Shown here: one piece after another, positions 35,352 through 44,520 of the stretch
How positions within the stretch are numbered: the stretch's first letter is position 1
Layout: every line of letters starts with the position of its first letter
DNA from: Hyperoodon ampullatus
Lineage: Eukaryota > Chordata > Mammalia > Artiodactyla > Ziphiidae
Assembly (NCBI GenBank): GCA_949752795.1
Contig: OX457059.1
Coordinates: 175,224,242-175,288,241 of the forward strand
DNA: 64,000 nt
Direction: 5' to 3'
Made by a program: the position numbers and the translations under genes
Notes under the pieces: generated by a model
Seen by the model: only the letters and a program-made list of their open reading frames with translations
Told to the model about the DNA's origin: nothing
Databases searched by the model: none

Positions 35352-35562
35352 GGATTAACAATACACACAGTACTATATATACAACAGATAACCAGCAAGG
35401 ACCTACTCTGTAGCACAGGGAACTCTACTCAATATTTTGTAATAACCTATAAGGGAAAAGAATCTGAAAAAGAGCAGATATGCATGTATGGATAACTGAA
35501 TCACTTTGCTGTACACCTGAAACATTGTAAATCAACTATACTTCAATAAAAAAGGAAAAAAA
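35352..35562 (+). mobile_element. L1 3' end, 5'-truncated
   Basis: The cetartiodactyl L1 3'UTR is recognisable: 'aaggacctactctgtagc', 'ctctactcaatattttg', 'gaatcactttgctgtac', 'actatacttcaat', then an A-rich tail. It is only about 210 bases long, a severely truncated insertion. No clear duplication directly abuts both ends. Confidence 0.88.
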
Positions 35563-35660
35563 GCCAATAGACATCAACATGAAATGGAGCCTGTAGTTGC
35601 AGAAAATAATGATAATAATAATAGCAATGCGTCCACCCTATTCCGTGATACGTGTGATGG

Positions 35661-35720
35661 TACACATGAGCACACGCACACACATGTATACACACATGCA
35701 TACACACACACGCACAGGCA
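35661..35720. repeat. (CA)n-rich interrupted microsatellite
   Basis: Alternating purine/pyrimidine run of CA, CG and TA steps, e.g. 'cacacgcacacacatg'. Confidence 0.9.
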
Positions 35721-36304
35721 TGCAGTCAACCAGGTCTCGACGCTGGTGCAGGAAGCAGCTCCGCATCTCCACCCCCCGAGTCCGAGGACAGTGTGGCCAA
35801 GACTCCAGGTGGGCACCTGCCCAACCCAGGCGTCCCAGGTAGCCTCCTCGGCTGCTGCTTCCCCAGCTGAGGAAGCATCCACTCCTGCTCTGCTCGCACC
35901 CCCAGCACCAACGACCCTCAAATGTGGAGAGTCCGTGTGAGCAGGCGAGGGACGTGGCTGGTAGAGCGTTCCGAAAGCAGGACCAGTCTTGCTCATAATT
36001 TGCTAATTACCTTCCCTCACTGGAGGCGCTGGTCCAACGTGGCCTTTCCCAGTGGCCTGGACGCGTGTTCTCATGGTGTCCATGGGGTAGATGGCAGGAC
36101 CCATCTCCATGGGACGCGTCGCCCTGTATCGCTGGGGCAAAAGCAGCCCGATAGCCCCTCCGGGACCCGCTTGCCAGGGAGAAGAAGAGAGCTCGATGAG
36201 GAAAACCCACCAGCCCCAGTGGGTGTGGGAACAACCAGGCACAATACTGAGGCCTCCCCGGCAGTAGGTGCACATGCTACATGCACATAATTGTGCTAAC
36301 CGGT
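35721..36304. other. Unassigned GC-rich sequence
   Basis: No recognised gene or repeat. Confidence 0.4.
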
Positions 36305-36635
36305 TGCTATGAACTGAATCGCGTCCCCCCCAAATTCACGGCACAGCCCTAACCCCCAACGGGACTGTATTGGAGACGGGAGGCAATTAAGGTTAAATGA
36401 GGACACGAGGGTGGGCCCTGCTCTGCTGCGATTGGTGCCCTTGTAAGAAAAGAGCCCGGAACTCACTCTGCCGGGCACAGGTACGGCGAGGAGGCGGTGG
36501 CGGAAGAGGCCTCACCCGGAACCAAGTGCACTAGCACCCTGACCTCAGATGTCCAGCCTCCAGACTGTGGGAAATACATGTCTGTTGTTTCGGTCGCCTC
36601 GTGTCCATGGTGTTTGCTCTGAGCTAAGACAGAGT
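36305..36635 (+). mobile_element. ERVL-MaLR (MLT1A-type) solo LTR
   Basis: Starts 'tgctatgaactgaatcg', then 'gtcccccccaaattca', 'aggcaattaaggttaaatg', 'gggtgggccctgctctg', 'ggtgcccttgtaagaaaag', 'tccagcctccagactgtg', 'tgtctgttgtttcgg'. The near-complete order and length fit a solo LTR of an ancient ERVL-related element. No internal region is seen. Confidence 0.82.
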
Positions 36636-36639
36636 GCAC

Positions 36640-38590
36640 TCCAAAGTCCTGCAAACCCTGTCCCACCCTCTGCCACCTTTGTCTAAACTGGAGGATTTCT
36701 TTAACGCTGGCCTTTTACTGGCCAAAAAGAGGCCAGCCAGAAAACCAAGACTGGGAGAGGCAGGGGGTGGGCTCAGCTCTGAGCTGTCCACGCGGGAGGG
36801 AGCCTGGATGGCGGGGTTCCCCTCTGCCCAAAGGCGGAAGGCACATCCAGAGCCCATGGGAGGTAAGGGTGGCCATGCCAGCCCGGTACCTCCTCACCGT
36901 GGTGTCACCAAGTCTGCCACGGTGACAGCGGCGCCTTTGCTATGAATCCCTTGCAGAGAGAGTTTCTTGCTGGACTTTTCCTTGGATGACAAACCAGCCT
37001 CTCCTGCTTGGACGCCACAAGCCCGTCAGTAAAAAGACTTCAAAGGCACCAATCACTCAGGTGCCGGGAAAAACAAGAAAGCTGGGATTCCTGGAGGGGG
37101 AAAAGAGAGAGAGAAGTGGCCACTCCTCTGGCTTTGGAGAGCATTTTAAAAGTTAAAAACAGGATTTTGTTTTGTTGCTGAGATGCAAGTATGTCAAAAT
37201 ATCTCATTTTCCTGCGTCACAGTCCTGAGGATCAACAGTATCTGCTTTTGAAATTCACTGCCCTGGAGCAAGGAAGAAAATGAGACAGGCTCCTTTACGT
37301 GAGGCATCAGGAGAGCAGGTGGTTGCTTTGTGTTGGTAAATTGCATTTCTCCTTTTCAGAAATTCCGCTGTTGCAACGTGGCCTGATGAGACCCCGGCAC
37401 CATCCGTCACCCCGTCACCCGGGGCCTTTGCCCCCTTGGCGGCCGCCCTGCTCTCCACACCGCCCCAAGCCCGGGCAGCTCTCTCTCTCTGAATTAAAAT
37501 TGTAACGTGTTCGTCCCATTTACACAAAGCCTCAGCTTTGACACATGCAATTACTATGAACATGGAGGTAACATGATTGCTAAGGGCTCCAGAAAGAGAG
37601 TTTAATCAGAAGACGCGGGGTTCTCCCAGCTGATTTATAATTTCACTCCTTGCTATTCCTTTATGTTCTTATGTGTTCAGATAATTAGATACACTAGTTC
37701 TTGCTTCCCGAGAGGCCAGAAAGGGCAAAATTCCTATTCTTTTTACATTAGGAAGATTAAATTATAATATAGAAAATCTGTAACTTTGGGTAGAAATGAC
37801 AAATTCACACTAATTTCAGTGCTTACAAAATGTTACAAATAATTCGTGCATTCTCCCCTCTCTTGTAGGTGCATGTGAATTAATTACCTATCCAATTTCA
37901 ATGCCTTTCAAGTCAGCTTTCCACAGACAACTCCAAAATTAAAAGAAAATAAGGTTTGATTTCCATTTGCCAAGTATATTTGTTTGAGATGTTTAACCGT
38001 TTAAGCCCATGTACACGTCCCTGAGAACATGGACGTGAACAGATGTGATGTGCCACTTACGCAGACACCGTGGGAAGCGGGAGTCCTCGGGACTGGCAAT
38101 TACTAAATGAAAGAACAAACCTCCATCCCATACTTTGCAAACAGGAGTGGACTCGCTGAAACGCCACAGGAGAGGCACTGAGCACCCCAGTCAGAGGCTC
38201 TGCAAGGAGGCGTCTTCCCAGGGCTCAAGCCACACATGGGGGGGTTGTCTGGGGGACAGTTTCCAGGTTCACTCATTTGTCCACACAAGACCGACTGAGG
38301 CCAGCTGTGCCAGGCTCCAAACCGAACGCAGGCAGGCAGCTCTCTCGGCACCCAGACGCGGTGGCGCCCAGTTCCCATGGGGCCCGAGGCCACTTAGGCA
38401 CGTGACGCCCACCCCCAGCCCGCTAGAGCCCCCAGCTGTGCAGATGCCACACGAAGAAGCACAGGCGGCCACGGCAGAGGGTGCAGGAAGCTGGACGGGG
38501 CTGAGAAGGGCCCCTGGGAACCTGAGAGTGAAACCGGCCGAGAGGAGGCCACAGCGGAGCGGGGTGGACCCTCACCCACCAGGACTGGCC
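36640..38590. other. Unassigned sequence including an AT-rich island
   Basis: GC-rich to about 37120, AT-rich at 37150-38000, GC-rich again after. No coding motif or recognised repeat. The 37560-37990 part is listed as a conserved-element candidate in the findings. Confidence 0.5.
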
Positions 38591-38599
38591 CCTTACGAG

Positions 38600-39130
38600 A
38601 AGGCCACGTGAAGACACCACGTGACGATGGAAGACAGACGGATGGCGGCTGCCGCCGCACAGCAGGACCACCGGCCATCCCCGCAGGCGGAAGAGGCAGG
38701 ACGACCCTCCCCTGGCGCCCGAGGACGCGCGGCCGCCGACACCTCTGCGTGGGACTTCTGGCGCCGGAGCCGCGGATCACCAGTTCCTGGTTGTGGCCCC
38801 GGCCCACGGTCCCCCCGGGCCGCCCCAGCGAGCTAACAGCCGGGGCCCAGGGTGAGAAGCGGGAGCGGAGGTAGGTGTGCGCGGAGGGGACGGTGGAGGC
38901 GGGGGGGCGGGGGGCGGACACAGTAGGAAGACAGAGAACGGAGGCGGCGTGAAACGAGGCCACGGCCAGGACACCAAGCGTGGTCGCAGCCACCGGAAGC
39001 CACGGGGGAGCCCTCCCCCGTGCCCGCCCCCCAGCCCTCCCCCAACCGCACCCCTCCGGCCCGCTGACGCAGCGATGCCCCGCCTCTGGCCCCGCCCCGG
39101 GGCTGGGAGCGCAAGGACCGGCCCTGTTAG
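38600..39130. promoter_or_regulatory. CpG island, candidate promoter region
   Basis: Dense CpG: about 27 in the 240 bases 38641-38880 by hand count, with G-rich tracts at 38895-38918. Two sequences resembling splice donors lie close together near the island's middle: GGGTGAGA around 38850 and GAG|GTAGGT at 38868-38876. No recognisable protein. Frames across the island are open on both strands. Confidence 0.55.
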
Positions 39131-40104
39131 CCCCCGTGTGCAGCGCTCTCCTACACAGTCGTGGAAACGGGGTTAATTTAATCAAGAGGCTTATTTGGGT
39201 CTGGGGAAGGAGAAGGCCTCTCCCAGGACACGACATTGAAGCTGAGACGTGAGAACCAGTGGGGGCCCCGTTGGGGAGGGGGAGGGCAGCGCTCGGGGGG
39301 AGGGGCGCACGGCGTGGGCCTCAGGGCTTGGGGTGTCCCTTCCCGCACGAGAAGCACCTTGAAGCTTTATGACTGTAAAGGCAGACACATTCGTATTATA
39401 CATTAAAACATTGCTTTGACCTAACCGCTCCTATTTTATTTCTTATTATAAAAGAAATTAAAGCACTTTGGGGGCCCCTAGAAGTGTCATGAGGCCCAGC
39501 CTGCACCCGGGGCTCCTAGTGGGCAAGCCGGTCCCGCCGCCACGGCCAAGGCTTGAGCCGGGCCAGTGTGTTCAGGAAAAGGCTGCGGTGGGCCTGGGGT
39601 AGGGGGCGGGGCTTTGAGATGGCCCCGACCTTCAGGCCCGGCCAGAGGTGACAGGTGACTCAATCCAAAGTCCCGGTGGGAATCCCGTGAAGGATTTCGT
39701 TTTCTTTATAGGGTCACGTGACCTGATGCACAGAAAATGGGTTCGCGCAATGGCTAGTTCCTAAAAAGAGGTGGTTCCAAAAATGCCAAATTCAAGGGAA
39801 TATTCACAGAAGTATAATAAATGGACACGTGCTCCAGGAGGTTTTAAAATATCGGAAAAACGGGCAAAGGACTTGAACAGGAATTGGAAACAGGGGTCGT
39901 CCAGACAGACCACAGTCACTCACCTTCAGAACCCTCAGTGACAAGCAGGGTGACAGCAGCCTGTGCCGCCGGCGCAGGGACACAGAACAGCTGCAGCCCG
40001 CCCGCTGCACAGTCTGGGGACCCTGCTGCCGAGCCAGCGAGAGCTGCGCCCACACCTCCCTGTCGGGGGTGCCCTGTGCCTTGGGGGCTGCGCTGGCAGA
40101 CTGC
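39131..40104. other. Unassigned sequence
   Basis: No gene recognised. A faint L1-like phrase ('gggcaaaggacttgaacagg') sits near 39862. Confidence 0.4.
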
Positions 40105-40310
40105 CCCAACTTGGTAGCTTCAAATGGCCCAGATCCTCCCTCTCACTGTTCCCACCCAGAGTCTGGAGTTGGTGTCTCGGGCTGAAGTCACGGTGTTGGC
40201 AAGGCCACTCCCCCAGGGGCTCCGGGCAGACCGCGCCCTGCCTGATCCAGGTTCTGGAGGCGCGTGGGGCCCTTCCTGTCTTCGCAGCAGCAGCTTCCGA
40301 CTCCACTTCC
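40105..40310 (-). mobile_element. MLT1-like LTR fragment, minus strand (weak)
   Basis: Phrases 'gagtctggagttggtgtc' and 'ggcaaggccactccccca' resemble the complement of the MLT1 5'-middle part. Strongly decayed. Confidence 0.35.
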
Positions 40311-40404
40311 GCCACCATCACCCGGCCGCCTGGGTCAGACGGCGTTCTGCTCCCCTCCCGTGGGGACCACGTGGCTACGCCCTGGGCCTGTATGCATTAC
40401 TTGC

Positions 40405-40765
40405 AGCAGCCGTAGCGCTTACACGGGAATTTCTCCTCCCGCCCTTCTCGGGGCCAGAAGTTGGAATCAGCAGGTATCGGCTACCCTTAGCCGTGAGGGA
40501 GGCTCTGGTCCAGGAGTGTCTCCCGGCTCCTGGTGACCCTGGGCTTGTGGATGCATCACCCGATGTTGCCTCCGTCTCCGTGTCACCTTCCTTGCTGTGT
40601 CCCTTCCCCCTTCCTGACCAGTCATGTCACATTGGATCAGGGCCCCACTTATGCCAGTGTGACCGCACTTAAACTAATCACACCTGCAAGGACGCTATTT
40701 CCAAATGAGGTGCTTTCTGAGGTTTGGGGAAGAATGTGAGTTTGGGGGACACTATTCAGATAGCC
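40405..40765 (-). mobile_element. ERVL-MaLR (MLT1-type) LTR, minus strand
   Basis: 'cacgggaatttctcctcc', 'tcggggccagaagttgga', 'ctccgtctccgtgtcacc', 'attggatcagggcccca', 'ctaatcacacctgcaagg', 'tttccaaatgaggtgc' and 'tttgggggacactattcag' occur in the order expected for the reverse complement of an MLT1 LTR. Confidence 0.72.
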
Positions 40766-40789
40766 CTGGGCAGGCGCCCCATCTTGAGA

Positions 40790-40910
40790 GCCTCAACCCA
40801 ATCCCACCTGCAACATCCCTTTGCCCTTAAGGGAACACACAGGCTTCAGGTTTTAGAACGTGAACATCTTGGGGGGACGTTACTCAGAAGACCACACCCT
40901 ATACCAGCAA
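40790..40910 (-). mobile_element. Second MLT1-like 5' end fragment, minus strand
   Basis: 'cccaatcccacctgcaac', 'caggcttcaggttttag', 'tgaacatcttggggggac' repeat the end of the LTR just upstream, so this is a separate fragment in the same orientation. Confidence 0.5.
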
Positions 40911-41036
40911 ATCCATACACGCCTCCACCACCAGACACGGCTAGAGGCTCACATGGCAGCAAATATCAACGATCACGTGGCTCGAAGGAATATCCCACTA
41001 GCTGAAGGCCACGCAAAAGCCAGACACCAAGGAGGA

Positions 41037-41195
41037 TGTGCTGTTTTGACCCCACGAGTGTGCTGTGTGTGTGACCCACATGTGTGTGCTGCATTGACCC
41101 AACGTGTGTGCTGTGTTAACCCACATGTGTGCTGTATGATCCCACGTGTGTGCAATGTGACTCCACATGTGTGCTGTGTGACCCACGTGTATATA
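41037..41195. repeat. Minisatellite, about seven units of 19-24 bases
   Basis: Units of the form 'gtgtgctgtgtgacccacat' with variation in the middle (ctgtgtgtg, ctgcattg, ctgtgttaa, ctgtatgat, caatgtgact). The units are diverged but in register. Each holds a CACGTG/CACATG-like junction. Frames run through on both strands and encode only repeats. Confidence 0.85.
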
Positions 41196-41199
41196 ATGA

Positions 41200-44095
41200 G
41201 ATAAAACTAACCATAGATGACCGACTTTAAAAGTTACTCACGGAGGAGGTGGGGCGCTGCTGGGAGAAAACACGAAGGATTTCTGGGGCTCAGGTAACAT
41301 TTTGTGTCTTCACCTCTTCGCTGGTATTATGGGTGCAAAAAGGGTGTTTATCTGTAAAGCAAGCCCCCGATTCTCGTCCTGTCCCATCGTGCCGAGGACG
41401 GTCCTGGCCCCCAGCTGTTGGTGCCTAGCTCGTCTCCTCCATCCCAGGGACCGCAGGGCTCCAGGCTGCCCTCACCTGGGTTTGTCTGGTCCAGAGTGGG
41501 AGCCATGGCCACATGATGCCCCTCTGGGTAGAGACGGCCTTTCCCTAGGTCTGTATGTGGGGACTCTGGGGAGAGCGCTGAACCCGCAGAATGTCATCTC
41601 CTGGGCTACATGGCCAGAAAGTCACCCAATACAGTGCTGGGGCAGCAGCCTGGGGCGGGGACCCCAGAGAGCATGTGGGCAGGCTGGGGAGCGGGGCTGC
41701 GAGGCCCCAGTCCACAGAGGCCACTGCTCAGCCCCGGGGTCAGGTGGGCGTGGGTGGTGGAGATGGACAGGAGGGTGGCCGGGGTGGGGTGGAAGCCAGA
41801 GCACATGCCGGGCCGGCGCCGTCTGAGGCTGGGATAAAGGACGCGGTGGGCGCTGAGTCCTCAGCACCCCGCCCCGACTCTCCCTCTCCGCCCTCCTCTC
41901 CCCTGTCTGTCTCTCTGTCTCCCTCCTCCCATCCCTGTCTCTAACCCCATCTTTCTCTTTACCCTGGGTAAGGGACTCACACGTGAGGCGTGTAGAGGGT
42001 CCAGCCCTGCCCGGGAAGAATGTCTTGTGATCCCGTTACCGTTCCTGGCGGGAAAGCCCACACCTCCACCCGCTCCCACGGAGCCAGACGGGAAGTGGGC
42101 AGGGCGGCCAGGGGCTGCGCACCGTCCGGCCCAGGTGGCCTTCCCTCTGCTCTCCGGGGGCTGCAGCAGGTGGAGTGGCCCTGAAGGGAATGAGGGTCGG
42201 CAGTGCCGTTGGGGGGGACACGAGCCCCTTCTGCAAGCCAGGCAGGGGCAGCCAGGGGACAGTGCCTGGCCAACCCAGGCGTAAGCCTTTCTCCGGTTGG
42301 TTCGGGAGGCGAGAGGGGACTTGAGTGACAGTGCGTGCGGCCCTTTGACATCCTGGTCCACAGAGCAGGTCCCAGGCAGCATCCGGGCAGTCCTCCCGGG
42401 TGGGTGCTTGGCTGTCTCCAGGCCCTGGTGTCAGGGAGGCGAGAAAGGCCCAGCAGAATTCTCTTAGGCCACAAAGGAACTCATTTGCTAACAGATTCAG
42501 CTGCTGACTTGCCTATCGCTGTACCAATGGGTCCATGTGTCCCTGTCTTCCTAAGGACCTGTCTGGGCACCTGCGTGGGTCCAGCAGCACGACCCCCTCC
42601 CTGACCTCGGAGACACAAAGCAGCCGCTTTACCAGCTCCAGGTGCCCGGCAGCCTCCATGCACGGAGGTGGTAGGGCACCAGGGGGCACTGTGGGCTTGG
42701 TCACGGCCAGGCCTGCGGGAGCCTGGAACCAGGGTCATATTCCGGGACAGGCGCTGGTTCCGGGCTTAAGAGGCAGGCTGGGGAGGGATGCTGCCTGCTC
42801 TCTCGAGGGCCACCCCGGGGGTTCGGCGAGAGCCTCAGAGGAGCCCAGAGCCGGCCCCCATCCCCTGCCCACACCCTGCCCACCCCCCACCCCCGCCCAG
42901 CTCAGAGCTGGCCGCCCCGAGTCCAGTCCGCGGGAGGGGCCACAGGAAAACCTCATCTCCCTCCTCTGCGCTCCTCCCCCCACAGAGATGCGCACACCTG
43001 TGAACCCGCGCACACAGGCTGCCCAGGACGTGAGATCACGCACGGGCTTGCACGCATGCACGCCAGGCTCGCGCACGCCCCTCCACACCCTCGCCCACTC
43101 TCTTGGAGCAGAAACCTCTGTCCTGGAGGACAGGACTCTAGTGGGGGACGCGGAGGCTGTCAGGAAAGCCCGTGTCCTGTCCCTGGTCCCCTTGGTGTTG
43201 GCACCGGGTTTGGGGCCGCCTTTCCCTGGAGCCGGAGGGAGGAGGACGGAAGCGACCTGTCCTCCCTCTGCAGGGACCAGTGCTTCACGGTGAGGCGGGC
43301 AGCAGCCTCGGTCCAGCCTCTGGGGATTCCCGTGCTTGGGACTGGGGCGCCCCCATATCCCCCCCAAGACAGAGGCTGGATTCGGGCGCTGTCTCTAGAT
43401 GGGTTGTGGGTGGCACCTGCTCCGGGGCAGACACAGGGTCACATGCCAGCGACGCCGCTGTCCCAGCTGTGGAACTAGAACCTGCCTTTGCAGCAGGATG
43501 GCCAGCACCGTGCTTGGAAGGTCTGGAAGCCCAGGCCATGCTTACCACCCGATGAACCATATCCTGACCCTCCAATCTTCCAACCACACGCATGGGAGCG
43601 TGGTCCCCACACACCTGGACACTCAGCTCCCCGGGCCCCTGCCCACTGGTGGGGCTTTTAGGGATGGGCCTGGGAACCTGTGCTGACCATGGGCACTTGG
43701 GTGGGGGTCAGAGACAGGCCTAGTACAGGGACCCCACCCCATTCTGGTGCCCACTCTCCTCTACATCCCACCAGCTGGGATCCTCGTCCGGAAGATGGGG
43801 TCTGACCTCTGACCCACAGTCCCCAGTTGTGGGGAGAGGCCCCAGGTCAGTGCCCCAGGCATGCCGTCCCCCTACTCCTGCCCTGGTCCCCTCTGGGCCT
43901 GCATCTGTCCTGGCCGGACCGCAGGAGGCTCTGGGGGGCTTCCCTCTCCTCTCGCAAAAAGCTGGGGCCTTGGCCTCCTCCCTCAAGGGTCTTACAAGCC
44001 TGTGTGAGTAACAGGTAAAGCTGACCGGGAAGCAGCCGGCCTGCCCACAAGGTGCAGACAGTGGCTACCGCCAGTCATGGCCCCCTCAAGGATGG
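41200..44095. other. GC-rich unassigned sequence with a pyrimidine tract
   Basis: No coding motif is recognised despite open frames of up to 252 codons on both strands. The interval 41878-41970 is almost all C and T on the plus strand. CpG is moderate at 42860-43110. Confidence 0.45.
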
Positions 44096-44520
44096 GCTTA
44101 ATGGGAGACTAGAGTGAGCCACCCAAACGTGCCACCCGGTGTAGGGATCATTCTGAGCTGAAGGCAATCGCAAGAAAGCAGACAGGTGAGCTCTCTGCCT
44201 GAAAGCGGCCCAGCTCCCTGTGAAGGGAACCCCGCTTCCGCAGTCTGCAGGGAGGCCTCCTTACAAACGGAGGCGGACAGCTCGGAGACAGGCCAGCCCT
44301 CCCCACAACCTGCCCCCTTTCCTTGGCCTTGTCAGTTCTTGAAATTTATCTTCCTTTGTCAAATGGCATAAAATCCTCCAAGCCTAGCCCTGACTTAGGG
44401 GTTTTATCTTCTTTCTATGAAGCCCTGCCCCCAGGCTCATAAAACCAACATCAGATACGTGCGTATTCTCTCCTCCTAAGAAGCTGTCTGTGGTCAGATT
44501 ATTCCACAGACCCAGCAGAG
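44096..44520 (+). other. Possible decayed LTR-like segment
   Basis: The right-hand part, 'atgaagccctgccccca', 'ctcataaaacc', 'tctctcctcctaagaagct', 'gtggtcagattattcc', 'acagacccagcagaggc', has the look of the 3' part of a mammalian retroviral-type LTR. I cannot name the family, there is no AATAAA, and it may be unique sequence. Confidence 0.25.

Noticed and set aside
35344..35593. ggagcctg on both sides of the L1 3' end, suggesting a 3' transduction of about 24 bases
   Set aside because: Only eight bases match and the right copy is not adjacent to the tail; chance is too likely.
38394..39236. 280-codon minus-strand frame across the second CpG island
   Set aside because: Same composition effect; no domain; competing frames on the plus strand.
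39835..39950. L1 ORF2 fragment
   Set aside because: One phrase resembles L1 but flanks do not continue it; too short to support.
41037..41195. CRISPR-like array of regularly spaced repeats
   Set aside because: Units are diverged tandem minisatellite copies without distinct spacers, in a mammalian genome.
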